Notes: generated by a model not told the origin, from the sequence alone. Positions 1 to 11,435 are shown, counted from the stretch's first letter. The stretch is DNA of 64,000 nt from Maniola hyperantus (GCF_902806685.2 NC_048545.1:10775852-10839851), one strand, 5' to 3'. Made by a program: numbers and translations.

Positions 1-60
1 TCATCATCATCAACCGATAGATATGTCCACTGCTGGACATAGGTTTCTTGTAGGATTATA
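1..60 (-). repeat. RTE/SINE-type 3' tail fragment
   Basis: Begins with a TCATCATCATCAACC run followed by a 'gtccactgctggacat' motif. This is the antisense of the tail found in full at 3692-4072. Only the terminal part is inside the window. Confidence 0.55.
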
Positions 61-265
61 TTACCGACCTGTGTGGTATACCTATTGTTTCTAATGTAAT
101 TTCCACAAAAACTATTAGGCAATAGCATATAGAATTTTGTCTTCGACATTCTGAAGTAAATGTGAAATGGTACAGAGTCATTAAGAAGGCGAGGAAACAA
201 AATGTGATATCCTTCTTGATAGCGTGACTTTGGTATGTCAGCAATCCATTTCTTCTTCTTTTTTA

Positions 266-314
266 GGGTTCCGTACCTCAAAAGGAAAAACGGAACTCTT
301 ATAGGATCACTTTG

Positions 315-378
<64 letters not shown>

Positions 379-727
379 CTGTCAAGAAACCTACAGGGTA
401 CTTCCCGTTGACCTAGAATCATGAAATTTGGCAGGTAGGTAGATCTTATAGCTGACATTTGGGGAAAAATCTGAAAACCGTGAATTTAGGGTTAGATCAC
501 ACAAAAAAAATTAAATTGTGGTCATGAACTAATAATTAGTATTTTCAACTTTCGAAGTGAGTGACTATACCAAGTGGGGTATCATATGAAAGGTCTTCAC
601 CTGTACATTCTAAAACAGATTTTTATTTATTTTTATGCATCATAGTTTTTGAATTATCGAAATCATACGACTGTAGTACGGAACCCTCATTGCGCGAGCC
701 TGACTCGCACTTGGCCGGTTTTTTCTC
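266..727 (+). repeat. Non-autonomous element, 'ggttccgtac ... ggccggtttttt' family, with (TGTC)n core
   Basis: Starts AGGGTTCCGTACCTCAAAAG, has a (TGTC)n tract at about 312-382, and ends with GTACGGAACCCTC ... GCACTTGGCCGGTTTTTT. Its ends are partly complementary (ggttccgtac against gtacggaaccc). Further copies lie at 23432-23895, 27136-27562, 28123-28548, 30770-30971 and, more degraded, at 38200-38556. I recognise it as a common lepidopteran interspersed repeat but cannot name it. Confidence 0.75.
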
Positions 728-794
728 TTCGATAATTCGTTCTTCTTCTGCACAACAAAGAAATAATAATCAAATCCTCTTCACTGTCGCTCAT
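725..794 (-). pseudogene. 5' fragment of a PIF/Harbinger-like transposase gene
   Basis: Minus-strand ATG at 794-792 opens a frame reading MSDSEEDLIIISLLCRRR, an acidic then arginine-rich start of the kind seen in insect Harbinger (HARBI1-like) nuclease genes. After about 23 codons it runs into the reverse complement of the repeat at 266-727, so the remainder of the transposase is missing. The GC-rich stretch at 795-1020 would be its 5' leader. The family call rests on the N-terminal pattern only and is tentative. Confidence 0.4.
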
Positions 795-1242
795 CTTGCG
801 ACGTTGTTGCTCGTACGCGAACGGGTGTAAAAGTGACGCGCAAGTGACGCGAGCTGCCGCGTACTGAAGTTGTAGTGCGGTAGGCACCGTCGAGCGGCCT
901 GAGGTGAAGCGTTCTGCAGTCGGACTGAAGCGCCGCGCCGCGCCGCTCAGGTGCGTACGAACCTTAAATCGTGGGAGAACACCGCCGCGCGGCTGATGTT
1001 CTCGCTTCGTTGTCATTTTGGTCGCGCTGTTTGTTGTCTATGATACTTAAAATGTAATTACAGTTACACAGTTTAAACCTTTGTAGTGATCATAAATACT
1101 GGAACACTTTTTTTTATTGATCAAACATTGGTTACAAATAACTTTCTTGGAATCCTGGCCCCTAAACTAGTAGAGTCCGTCCGATATTCATTGTCTGATT
1201 TTTAGTGAATTGCCTTAAAAAAGTAACTTAATATTATTTTTA

Positions 1243-1484
1243 AATATAAAAGGAAAAGGTTACTGACTGACTGACTGAATGACTGACTGACTGACTGACT
1301 GATCTATCAACGCACAGCTCAAACTACTGGACAGATCGGGCTGAAATTTGGCATGCAGATAGCTATTAGGACGTAGGCATCCGCTAAGAAAGGATTTTTG
1401 AAAATTCAACCCCTAAGGGGGTGAAATAGGGGTTTGAAATTTATGTAGTCCACGCGGACGACGTCGCGAGCATAAGCTAGTAGT
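1243..1484 (+). mobile_element. Helitron-like non-autonomous element with (GACT)n tract
   Basis: Opens AAAAGGAAAAGGTTACTGACTG, has a (GACT)n run at 1262-1300, a conserved core ('gatctatcaacgcacagctc', 'ggcatgcagatagctatta') and ends with a GC-rich ACGCGGACGACGTCGCGAGC stem and CTAGT. The CTAG-type 3' end after a hairpin resembles Lep1-type Helitron-like elements. Same family: 7267-7436, 12857-13206, 14515-14767, 21538-21755, 34812-35018, 42118-42336, 63611-63832. Confidence 0.65.
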
Positions 1485-2201
1485 TAAAAGGCTCTTAGTG
1501 TTCGATATGAGTTTTCAAAATCAAATGGGTCTATCTAGAAACGTTTATAGTCTGAGGATGTGAATAACGAATTTTTAGATAACTTTATACATTTGTAATT
1601 ACTTAGCGAGGGCTAGTCTTGTTAAATGAACAAATTGTGCATAATAATATAAACACCTTGTAAATAATAGAGGCATTACGTAACGTGTATATTTTTGTAG
1701 GTACCTGAGTTGTAAAAACAGGTACAAAATATTTTGTACAGATCTTTTATACTTAATTAACTAATAAAATTATATTATTTAGTGAAGATAATGTGGCGCG
1801 ATGTGCCATTGTATTAAACTGGGCTTACATTACGCTATTTCTCGTGGATTAATTATTTATTATTTAGTACAACGCTATTTGGTTTGTTCTACACTAACTC
1901 TAAATTAAATTGACGGGCCTAAAAGTTGCTCGGAAAATATAATGAAATAATAAATAAAACCAGTGAATTTAGTTTGAAATTTATTTAAAACCGATTGACT
2001 CTTTGTTATGGCATACGCAGATGTAAGTTTTAATTTGAAGATTTTACGTTAATAAAATTGAATAAAAACTGAATAGCGTCATTTTATCTAGCGCAACTGT
2101 CTAATGAAATAAAGAAACCTTTAAATTTATTTTTGAAAATTATTGTGTGTAATTCTGTAGAGAAATTAAATGACTTAGCTACATCAATAAAAAGCCACAA
2201 T
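1485..2201. other. No gene recognised
   Basis: AT-rich sequence with no convincing open frame, RNA gene or recognised repeat. Confidence 0.6.
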
Positions 2202-2362
2202 GGGGCCAATTCTCTTGTACACAATCTCTAAACTAAACTAAAATGACACGTCTAAATCTATTGCTATCCCTGTCATAATGTTGCTTGCGGAAAAGGATAG
2301 CACTAGATTTAGACGTGTTAATTTAGTTTAGTTTAGAAATTGTGTACAAGAGAATCGGCCCC
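2202..2362. repeat. Long inverted repeat (MITE-like)
   Basis: Starts GGGGCCAATTCTCTTGTACA and ends with its near-perfect complement TGTACAAGAGAATCGGCCCC. Arms are about 68 nt with roughly six mismatches around a loop of about 25 nt. It would form a strong hairpin if transcribed. Confidence 0.85.
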
Positions 2363-3691
2363 AATGTTTAGCGTATTGTAACCTTAGCTTAATATTTTTT
2401 ATGTGAAGTCAAAAACCATCAATAGGTATCCAACCTAATAAAATATGATCTTAAAAAAGTACCGTTTTTTGGAGTATGAAAGTATAGTATTGTGTGAGCA
2501 CTCGTTAAATATTAACACTAACTTATATATTCCCAAAATATACATCCTAAGTTTGTATGCTACAATTAGGTATCTACTTGCCAAAATAATAATATGGGAA
2601 TTTAATATTTTAATGAGAGCTATGTTTCAATTTGATGATAATATAATGTTATTTATATTGATAAAACATTGCCCCTTCTGGGGAAGATCTTTTACATTAT
2701 TTGGTGTTAGAGTTGAAAAAAAAATAAGTACTACCAAGAACAAAATAGATCTATCTTCAAAACGCTGAGACCTACATGTTTTTTATTACAAACATTTTTT
2801 TTCTTACAACGTCCATAAGGATTAAGCCGCGTTCACACCTATAAAACTTTGTATAGTGTGTCAAACACTGTATCCGTCGTAAATATTTTTCACCAAACAC
2901 GATGCAGCGTTCAACACTACTTTTTGTTGTGTTGTGGTGTGGACGCGAATTTATACTTCCCATTACCTACCCTACACAAAACTTTCAAAAATCGACTATT
3001 GTCTTAATTACGCCATCCACTTTCCACTTTTTTTCATACTTTTTCCATCTTTATGAGATTTACTTACGTAGGTACACTTAACTTATGTTTGGGTAATTTT
3101 TTTCTTTTTTCCTAAATGATATGAGGTCTCTAATTTTTATTCTCCGAAGGTATAATATCATGATGGGTGTGTATGAATTTTGTGCCAGTTACTATAATTC
3201 CTTAGTTATAGAACTTGTGGTAGTAAAAAAATTGTTCTAATTCCTAGCATAATAAAATAAATGCTCATTTTTTAATATAAAAATAAATATATTAATGAAT
3301 AAGATAATTAATGATCAGAATCAAGTGATTTGTGCCAAACGATTTTTTAATGAAAAATCTTTTAACTGTCTTCTGTATTTATTAATTGGTTCTTATGTTA
3401 CCTTTCTTTTTGTATGATACTGTGTACATTTTATATATACTATTGTTTTCTGTAAAGAAACTACTATGATTTATTTTTATTTAAGATTGTTTAATAATTT
3501 TTGGAATAAATTAATTTTTATTATTAACGTATTTTAATTTTTAATCTCTGACGTAAGAGGGAATACGAATCAACTACAGCATCGCAAAACAGGTCGGACA
3601 ATCTGAAGCCAGCGCTGCACATTTTTTAATAGAGATAGCGAGCAAACGAGCAGGCGGGTCACCTGATGTCACATGTCATAGACTTAGGATA
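2363..3691. other. No gene recognised
   Basis: AT-rich. The open frames at 2445-2768 and 2772-2963 lack domain signatures and codon bias and look like chance frames. Confidence 0.55.
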
Positions 3692-4072
3692 ATAATAGGT
3701 AATCATCATTATCAACCGATAGACGTCCACTGTTGAACATTGGTCTCGTATAGGGACTTCCACACGCCACGGTCTTGTGTCGCCTGAATCCAGCGGCTCC
3801 ATGCGACCTGGTTGATGTAGTCTGTCCACCTCCTGGGGGTCTTCCAACGCTGCTCTTTCCGATGCAAGGTCGCCATTCTAGCTCCTTGGGACCCCTATCT
3901 ATGGGTTTTTCGAACTATGCGCCATGCCCATTACCACTTCGGCGTTGTAACCCGTTGAGCTATGACGGTTACTCTGGTTCTCTAACGCATCTCATTTCTG
4001 ATTTGATCAAGTAGACACTCCAAGCATAGCTCTCAGTCTCATAGAGAAAGCTAATAGGCAGATGCATACCTG
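3692..4072 (-). mobile_element. 3' end of an RTE-type LINE (degenerate)
   Basis: On the minus strand the sequence reads the C-terminal zone of an RTE-clade ORF2: a decayed form of the 'RPPTRWTDD ... W ... AQDR..WR' module, followed by a 'gttcaacagtggacgtctatcggttga' 3' end and a short ATGATGATT tail. A plus-strand relative at 32640-33065 carries more of the coding sequence, and 34140-34410 is a third copy. Confidence 0.7.
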
Positions 4073-4532
4073 AGCTGAAACCTATTTTTGTACAATGTGC
4101 AGTCATACTATACTTATGTTCCGATTTGACTATCTTCCACTTCTCCGAATCTCGGAGTTTTTTTTAAACTTTTTTTAGCATAAGTAGTAGGTACTCAGGT
4201 ATGGCTAAGTACCTATATAAAATCACACAATTTTCAAAGGTAACTGAAACTACAAACAAAAATCCACTTCAAAATCCAATTACGAGACTAGCTTTCCAGT
4301 TTAACAATAAGCGTAAACCGCATAGGCGTAACTTTTGTTGGGAATTTCGGACCCAATCTATGTTTTTTTCAAATGTCCCAAAATGCGTGCAGGCAGCAAT
4401 TTCGCTCGCGTACGTACATTTTTAAATTTAATATCTCTGTGCCGCGGTCTCGCGAGGATACAGTCGGCTTCAAATATTTACGTGCGCTGTCTAGGATTCT
4501 AGAATCCTACTATAATTTTGGTCCCCGTCATT

Positions 4533-4650
4533 CATCATCATCATCATGATCAACCCATCGCCGGCTCACTACTGAGCACGGGTCTCCTCTCAGAGTGAGA
4601 AGGTTTTTGCCCATAGTCTACCACGCTGGCCATGTGCGGATTGGTAGGCG
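4533..4650 (-). repeat. 3' half of a tRNA-derived SINE with GATGAT tail
   Basis: CATCATCATCATGATCAACCC followed by 'gccggctcactactgagcacgg' and 'gtctaccacgctggcc'. It matches the 3' half of the full SINE copies at 17983-18270 and 31887-32218. Confidence 0.75.
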
Positions 4651-5029
4651 GCTGGTCCCCGTCATCACGTCATCTTCCCCATCATCACGTCATCTTTATT
4701 TTTTGTATGACTTAAGCCATGGACCCATAGATAAAAGATTCACTTATCTGTGCATGGACATATGGCTTGAACTAAGGTATTATAAAACTTCAGATAAGCA
4801 AAGCTTCAGGTCAACAATTCTACAGTGCGACAAGGCTCTTTTGGCGCGTGGCGGAAATCGGAACTAACGGTGCCGTCAAGTGTCCCCTTTGCTCTTGTTT
4901 GAATAATCTAAGCCTTTCCTCTCCAACAGCGCCCCACTGTCAATGTCATTCAAGTGTCAAAAGAGCCTTGTCGCACTGTACCTATAATACTTAAAAAGTA
5001 ACACGATCGTACGCTTGTGTGTATGCCAC

Positions 5030-5233
5030 ATGCCTATGCGTAGCGAACAGGCTGCAAGCGTATAGATACAGGCGGGGCGCTTGGCTTTGCAGGTAGGGGC
5101 TCCGGCCGAAGCCTCCCATCAGACCAGAGACTCAGAAATTATAAATTCCTATAAATTGCCCCTGCCGGGAATCGAACCAGGGACATCTCGCTTATAAGAC
5201 CACAGCACTCACCACTGCGTCAGGGAGGCCTCA
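5030..5233 (-). repeat. tRNA-derived SINE (second family)
   Basis: Reverse complement starts 'gcctccctgacgcagtggtgag', with a B-box-like 'ggttcgattcccggcagg' and a body 'gggaggcttcggcc'. Same family as the nearly full copy at 46908-47262 and the fragments at 18505-18720, 29765-29850, 31262-31332 and 39425-39770. Confidence 0.7.
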
Positions 5234-5694
5234 TTATTCAAGGGAGGATATCATTCATCCAAGTCCTTGTCGCACTGTAGACTTTAGAGATAGAATCGGC
5301 CACATTGACAGCTCTTGCATTCACAAAAAAAATCATCGACGCTGAGTGTACAATGTAGGTACCTACATCGTACGAAATTACAGAAACGTCGGAAATAAAA
5401 AAATCTCTGTAACAGTTCTGTTAGGTACTAGGTTTTCACGCTGCAGTAGGTACAGTTCTATGCTTTATTCTTGCTTTAATAATCGCAATTTGTTCTCATA
5501 AGAAGAAAAATTTCCTATGCTCTTTGTAGCTGTTACTTTTCGTTTCGTTTCTAATATTCTATTTTAGACTAGGTTTTATTAAAAACTGCTGCATAATATT
5601 CAGCTTGGATTATGATCATGAAATATTAAGACAATCGCAATTGTTGCCATTGGCTGAATTTATGGTTGGTACTTACTTAGCTATACCTATTTTC

Positions 5695-5775
5695 CTTCGA
5701 AGCTAGTGGTTAGGACGTCCGCCTTCCAATCGGAGGTCGGGGGTTCGATTCCGGGCACGCACCTCTAACTTTTCC
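5695..5775 (+). repeat. tRNA-derived SINE head
   Basis: Reads 'agtggttaggacgtccgcct' then 'ggttcgattccgggcacgc', which are A- and B-box-like polymerase III promoter elements of the SINE family with the GATGAT tail. Only the head is present, and it runs directly into the MITE at 5772. Confidence 0.65.
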
Positions 5776-5935
5776 TTTAAAAGTTAATATAGTTCTATAA
5801 TAATATTTTTTGGGGTCGGTGCCAATGAGGTGCCATTGTGGAGTCTCATAAAAATATGAAGTCTAGACGATTCAGGCAGCTAAAGCTAATTGGCACCAAA
5901 AAATATTATTATAGAACTATAATATTAACTCTTGT
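5772..5935. repeat. MITE with long terminal inverted repeats
   Basis: Outer arms 'atagttctataataatatttttt' and 'aaaaaatattattatagaactat' flank a core 'ggtgccaatgaggtgccattg'. A second copy lies at 25705-25885. Confidence 0.75.
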
Positions 5936-7266
5936 ATACATAAAATATTCGGTAATAAATTAATTATTTTTAAATTTTTAGTGTTTGTGTATCGAAGTCG
6001 GTTTTTATTTTTTTTGTAAAAAAAATTTATACTTAGTTTTATTGTCAACTCGCCTTTACCAAAAAGACAGTTTTCTTATAATACCTATCTAATATGGTTA
6101 CAATTTAATGTAGCAGTTAAAAAAACACGCTGTAGGTACGGTCTACGTATCAATAATACGTACATACGTATAAAAGGCTATCCATAGTCCCTACCTACCA
6201 GACTGGTAATCTGTACCGTAGTCCGTATCGCATTCGAGCGATGCTCAAACAAATATTTTTGGTCATTTAAATCACATCGAGGACCGGAGTTTGCAAACTT
6301 TTTTATCGTTTGCATATTTTGGGCTGGTTTTAAAAAGGGGTAGATCGCTACCGCTATAAAATTTTCAGTGCGCACCCAACTTTCACTCATTACTTATTCC
6401 CGTTTAAATATTTAAAGAGCTACATAGGCGTACCTGGAACATTAATTACACCGTAGGGTCCGTACTGACTCAGTAGCACCCAACCTCTAGGCGTTGCACA
6501 TGCGAGATTTTTTATCCCGTCGTTATACGTGTCACAATATTTTGTCGTTACCTTACGGCGTGAACTAGAACTACGTTTTCCATACTTACTATACATACTG
6601 CCGCGAAAAACGTAGGGAATTTCAAAAACTAATTAAAAAAAAAGACTGCTACGCGGGACTCAGGTTTTTAGCTTGGTCCCACTTTTTAAGTACTTAACAT
6701 CAATTGTTCTAAAATACCATTTTTTTTTTGCGATAACTCTTAAATTACTTTTTGCAGTTAACGACCTAACTAGTTTACGAGTTAGGTCGTTAACTGCAAG
6801 TAGTAGTTTACCAAGCGAGTCGAATTTGATTTGAATATTGGATGAAACAATGTTTTTTAAAATAAAGGTTTCGAATCTACATTCAATTGTTACCTATACC
6901 ACCTACATATTAACGTATAAATAACGCTATTGTTAAATCATGAAATGTTGCTTTTTGAAGAGTACCCTCCTACCTGCTGAATAACTAAAAATATGTTCCA
7001 GAACATCGTAAGTATTACCTATATCTATGTTTTAATGTGAAATGGGGCGCTGCAACTTTTTTTCGAGCGACATGTCGCAAGTGTCACATCACGGTAAAAC
7101 GGGGTTCACTTAAAAGCTCTTTAAGGTACTCGTGATGCTAAGAGAAAAGGGCGGGCCACTACTCGCGTCAATAAATAATGCCCTCAGACCAAACGGGGTA
7201 GATTAACACGGGACGAGAATTTGTTTGAGAAATTGAATCAAACCTACCTACTTGTATCATTTTATT
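5936..7266. other. No gene; one palindrome
   Basis: AT-rich with no gene signal. A palindrome at about 6758-6801 ('cagttaacgacctaact' then 'agttaggtcgttaactg') is the only notable structure. Confidence 0.55.
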
Positions 7267-7436
7267 ACTCTACTAGCTTATGCTCGCGACTTGGTCCGCG
7301 TGGACTACACAAATTTCAAATCCCTATTTCAATTTCAATTTCGATCCGTCCAGTGGTTTGAGCTGTGCGTTGATAGATCAGTCAGTCAGTCAGTCAGTCA
7401 ATCAGTCAGTCATCTTTTCCTTTTATATATGTAGGT
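7267..7436 (-). mobile_element. Helitron-like element with (CAGT)n
   Basis: Reverse orientation copy of the 1243-1484 family: starts CTAGCTTATGCTCGCGACTT and ends with (CAGT)n then CTTTTCCTTTTATA. Confidence 0.65.
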
Positions 7437-7679
7437 ATATTGATTCCAAATACATATTACGAAACTCCAATAAAATATTCGTATTAAAAAAATTAAAACT
7501 TCGGACGCTTTAGACCTTCTGAAACTAAGTTTTTCACTTGTACCTACCATGATTTTATTTGTCAGTTTGCGGTAACAAGGTCGTATGGGACGCGTATAGA
7601 CTATAGTGCATCATTTTACGCGTTTCAGCGAGAAGCTACTTGTTTACCTTTTAAGTCTGTTAAGGAATAAAATAGGACC

Positions 7680-7832
7680 ACCTCTGAAGTATGTCCTACA
7701 AAACAAAAAAAGAATCATCAACATCGGTTTATAATTGACGGAGTAATCGCGTAACAAACATACAAAAAAAATTAAAAAAAAAAACATACAGTCGAATTGA
7801 GAACATCCTCCATTTTTTGAAGTCGGTTAAAA
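7680..7832 (+). repeat. 'gaagtcggttaaaaa' interspersed repeat
   Basis: Contains 'tatgtcctacaaaacaaaaa', 'ggagtaatcgcgtaac' and ends 'gaagtcggttaaaaa'. Related copies are at 19045-19290, 24330-24500 and 25100-25260. Confidence 0.6.
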
Positions 7833-8202
7833 ATAGATTATACTAACCTAACTTTTGAGAACTGTCCCCGATTGGGAATGTTTTCGGTCCAATAATATTA
7901 AAATCTTCCCAACAATTTTTGCATCCGAATTTTCTCAAATCTTTGGTAAATTTTGTAGACCACTTTTGAAAAATTCACATTTGATTTCTGTCTTTGCAAG
8001 GCTAGCACTAGTCAATAAAGTACACTTCTAAAACTCTAGGAATTTCCTATTGCAACCACAACTTGGAAATAGTTTTGAAATCGCTTTCCAAGAAATCGGA
8101 CTCAATATATTTGTGGTCGTTAAGAGTTAGGCACTGTCAATGTTTCCTACAAAATTCTGAAATCTAGAATTTTCCTGTTGCCGCCCCAAGTCTGTATAAG
8201 TA

Positions 8203-8329
8203 CGTGACAGGTCGAGATGGCAATCGGGTAGGGGACACCCCGCACACCCGCACAGCCCCCGCGCTAACCCGGTGCGGGTGAGCGCGGATGACGTGCACCC
8301 CTCCGCCTCATACCCCGATTGCTATCTCG
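8203..8329. repeat. GC-rich palindromic MITE (copy 1)
   Basis: Ends read 'cgtgacaggtcgagatggca' and, at the other side, 'gattgctatctcga'. The centre is rich in CCCGCACACCCGCAC and GCGCGG, in sharp contrast with the AT-rich surroundings. Other copies are at 9899-10020, 19481-19637, 20159-20316 and 24162-24314. Confidence 0.75.
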
Positions 8330-8351
8330 AATATATAACGCGTAAAATTTA

Positions 8352-8490
8352 ACTCCTCACGCGCCATTTTAGCTTTTTGTGTCAAACTTCATGTCGAAAG
8401 TACGATTTTGGTCCTTATTTTAAAGGTGAACATTACTTTTGACATGACCGTTGACCCATAGAGTTAAAATGGCACCTGAGGAGTCATTTT
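8352..8490. repeat. Palindromic MITE (copy 1)
   Basis: Begins 'cctcacgcgccattttagc' and ends 'agttaaaatggcacctgagg', with internal complementary parts 'tcatgtcgaaagtacg' and 'acttttgacatga'. A second copy at 36425-36558 abuts exon 10 of gene B. Confidence 0.65.
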
Positions 8491-8749
8491 GTATTTTATT
8501 GTTACTTTTGTTTTCAAAGAAAACTAATGTCGATGTCTTTTCCTTTGAGTTGGTTAAATCGAGTACTTAATTCCTTTATTTATTGACTTTGTATCTTTAA
8601 ATTAATCTCCTAAGTCTCTTGATATACCTAATCTACGAAGATAAAATCTATATTGACCTTGACCAGATTAAACTCTAGTTTATCCTTATAGCAAATTATT
8701 AGGTTTAGATAGGTCCGTACTATAAAACAATGAAGAATTAAGTAAATAA

Positions 8750-8900
8750 TGCCCGCGACTTCATCCGCGTGGGTTAAGGTTTTTAAAAATCCCGTGGGAA
8801 CTCTTTGATTTTTAGGATAAAAAGTAGCGGATGGAAGCTATTTTTGTATTTCGTAAAAATCGGTTAAACGGATGGGCAGTGAAAAGCTAGCAGATGGATA
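8750..8900 (-). repeat. 'cgcgacttcatccgcgtgg' interspersed repeat
   Basis: Starts 'gcccgcgacttcatccgcgt' followed by 'cgtgggaactctttgatttt'. Related copies: 15860-16202, 26280-26430, 31365-31570, 36003-36205, 43020-43383 and 59135-59456. Confidence 0.6.
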
Positions 8901-9067
8901 CACACCCTTTTTTGCCTTTTTATTATTATTAATTAGTATGGATCTTTTAGGGGTCTAGTCCTACATAGATGAATGATAATTATAATTATGATATTTTTGT
9001 ACCTTATTGCCAGTCTAGTTTAGTCTCTAACTTATTGTGGTTGTAAGCACACTCATTCGTCCAAAAT

Positions 9068-9145
9068 TACATTCTTATCAAAAGATAAGAATGTAATGTG
9101 ATGTTTTACGGGTGACAGTGAAAACACTGTCACCCGTAAAACGGT
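9068..9145. repeat. Two adjacent perfect palindromes
   Basis: First CATTCTTATC/GATAAGAATG, then GTTTTACGGGTGACAGTG/CACTGTCACCCGTAAAAC. A decayed relative of the second ('gtcacccgtaaaaattgtg') lies at about 19000, at the matching place upstream of gene B. Confidence 0.75.
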
Positions 9146-9149
9146 TTTG

Positions 9150-9310
9150 ACACAAAATTATCTCGTTTGTAAGAGAATTCCTCAGATCCTACGTGAAACT
9201 GAAAAGTGGAAGTAAATCCGCGCCTTTTGGAAGGAAAAGCGAGGCTTAGCGGAAATCCTGGCAAAACAGATTCGCTATTGCAAAATAAGTCATCTGGAAA
9301 ACAAAATATG
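9150..9310. repeat. Duplicated 5'-flank block (gene A side)
   Basis: About 160 bp containing 'aaatccgcgccttttg', 'ggaaaagcgagg' and 'ctggcaaaacag'. It matches 19300-19460 and marks the outer part of the segment duplicated upstream of genes A and B. Confidence 0.7.
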
Positions 9311-9898
9311 TACATAATACAACGCGGGAGCTGTAGAGAGTAGAGATGGGCATTATTGCTACTTTAAAACCGCATTCGTTTGGTAAAATTATTTTTTATC
9401 TTCAAAGTGATTTTTCAATTTTCGCACTTATTGTTTGCTAATATGTTTTTCTCTTTTTTAATACGACACGTTCTCAGTTCTAGGCTGATAGCATGATAAG
9501 CATTCTAAGCTCGGGTCGCTTGAATTAATTTAAAAAATAAAGCGGTATTAAATTTTTTTTTTCAAACAACGAGATTTTGAATCATGATCTTTCACAGGCT
9601 ATCTTGGTAACTAACTTGCTAACTTTATGTAAAATAGGTTTAAAAAATTATGTTTAGTGAGTACACAATATGAAAGGGCTTTTCACGTGATTTTTCACAT
9701 GCTAGGTAGGTACTTGTGAAATGATGCATCTCTAGTAGGAATATTGCTCAACTCAAGCAATCTATTTGCTTCAGAACGTTTTAAATTTATTATGGTTTTG
9801 GTAAAACATTGTTAGCATTTTACGTGTGAGAGATTTCGTACAATTTCGTCTGTCTAGGCAGCGTGTAAATTGCAATGTTTAGATAGGTAATTTATGGT
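9311..9898. other. No gene recognised
   Basis: AT-rich 5' flank of gene A with no recognised feature. Confidence 0.5.
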
Positions 9899-10020
9899 CC
9901 ACGACAGGTCGAGACGGCAATCGGTGTGGTAACATCCCGCACAGCCCCCGTGCTAATCCGGGGCGGGCGAACGCAGGCGCTGTGGGGGTGTGCGGGGCGT
10001 CACACCCGCAAAGCGGAGCG
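9899..10020. repeat. GC-rich palindromic MITE (copy 2, partial)
   Basis: Starts 'ccacgacaggtcgagacggc' and keeps the GC-rich centre; the right end has decayed. Confidence 0.65.
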
Positions 10021-10439
10021 ATTCCCACGGTTCCCAAATCCCAAGTTGCCATTTTAAAAACCTAAATTGCCGTAGACAAAGTCGTGGGCCTCGTCAATTT
10101 GATAGGTACAGTTAGGTAATAGCTTGCATCACGGATATGGGCATACTTATAGTATGACATTTATATTATCCTGGAAAAACAAGAGTTCCCACGGAAGTTT
10201 AAGCTCTTAAACCAACTCAGACGAAGCCACGGGCATCTAGTCCATGCTTCAATATCCACAATATCATCCGTCTCCAGAATGCAAGCTACCTTTCATCAAA
10301 ATCAGTTAGATACCTACACGGATACGCCGCGAAAAGTAACAGACAGACAGACATATTTTCGCATTTATTCATTCAATAAGTATTTTGTGAGATTAGTATG
10401 GATGTATTCAATATAGGTAAGCAGATAGTCCAAATAGAT

Positions 10440-10625
10440 TAGCTGCTGCGCGTTTGCGGTAGAATGACAGCTACAATGTCACGATCGCAATCACTTCTGA
10501 TTGGTTGACGCTCGCTCATTATTGGCTACAATGCATTGTTGCAACAAGAATCGCAAAAATTCAGCCAATCAGAACAATTGAGATTGTAATAATGACTGAT
10601 GCAGGTTTTACGAAACAACCTACAG
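10440..10625 (+). repeat. MITE with 'tgacagctacaatgtcacg' core (copy 1)
   Basis: Contains 'agaatgacagctacaatgtc', 'cacgatcgcaatca', 'caatgcattgttgcaaca' and ends 'atgcaggttttacga'. Further copies are at 17120-17300 (last intron of gene A) and 53390-53545; fragments occur at 27565-27600 and 27780-27815. Confidence 0.65.
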
Positions 10626-10815
10626 TTTTAAATATTGGATAGGCATTAGCAATAATCAATGTAAATAAGCACGATTCCTAGCTGACTTCCAAAAAGGAGG
10701 AGGTTTTCAATTCAGCACGTAGGTATGTTTGTTTATCACGTACCTACGCACGGTGCCATATGTGTCGTGTCACTTTCCATCTTATTTTTTCAGCTTGTGT
10801 TATTCCACTGAAATC

Positions 10816-11002
10816 TCTATACATAAAAATGAATCGCTAAATGTGTTGCTGATCGCAAATCTCGAGAACAGCTTAACAGATTTCGGTAATTCTTTTTTAT
10901 AAGTAATATTCCTTGAAGTACGAGGATGGTTCTTACGGAGAGAAAAATTTTAAAAATAAGAATCGACTGTTAGGCGGTACGAAGTTCGCCAGGGCAGCTA
11001 GT
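10816..11002 (+). mobile_element. Repeat ending 'cgaagttcgccagggcagctagt'
   Basis: Reads 'ataaaaatgaatcgctaaatgtgt', 'tccttgaagtacgaggatgg' and ends in CTAGT. Same family: 14098-14272 (minus), 30035-30234 and 30234-30430 (a head-to-tail pair), 41192-41378 (minus). Confidence 0.65.
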
Positions 11003-11029
11003 TATTAAATAAATATAAAGTGTCTGCCC

Positions 11030-11110
11030 TACCATCTTTATTGACAAAGTGTTAGATGATCAATAAATAATTTATTACATGTATGGAAATATTTTTCTTT
11101 ACGCATATAT
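11030..11110. repeat. Duplicated promoter-upstream block (gene A side)
   Basis: 'aagtgtctgccctaccatctt' followed by 'tattgacaaagtgttag' matches 20523-20600 upstream of gene B. With 10735-10810 matching 20450-20515, it shows that the 5' flanks are paralogous. Confidence 0.7.
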
Positions 11111-11298
11111 CTTTACGCAACAGCGGTAGTCATCGATATAGGAAAAGTTGTTTTATCCATCTATATCATTTTATGATTTTCGGAAAAAATATTTTTTTCT
11201 ACTAATCTTTCATTTATCTACCATTCCATTCCATTCCATTCCATTTTCTTAACAGGTTATTGCCAACAATTTTTTTTCGTGCTTTACTATTACTGCAA

Positions 11299-11358
11299 AT
11301 AACCTACAGATTACCCTACTCTGATGATTACCATCAGAGTAGGGTAATCTGTAGGTTT
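11299..11358. repeat. Perfect inverted repeat 'taacctacagattaccc'
   Basis: 'aacctacagattaccctact' pairs with 'agtagggtaatctgtaggtt' around 'ctgatgattaccatcag', which is itself palindromic. A hairpin about 330 bp upstream of the gene A start. Confidence 0.8.
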
Positions 11359-11435
11359 TTTGCACACGCATAAAATATCACTGGGCTATGAAGCAGTTGG
11401 CCAAATCTGCTCCAAAACAGCATCAGCTTATTAGA

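Noticed and set aside
300..390. CRISPR-like short repeats ((TGTC)n, (GACT)n)
   Set aside because: Simple tetranucleotide tracts without spacers in a eukaryotic genome.
687..1016. 109-codon minus-strand gene
   Set aside because: Only the MSDSEED start looks real; the N-terminal part is GC-rich leader and the C-terminal part is repeat end.
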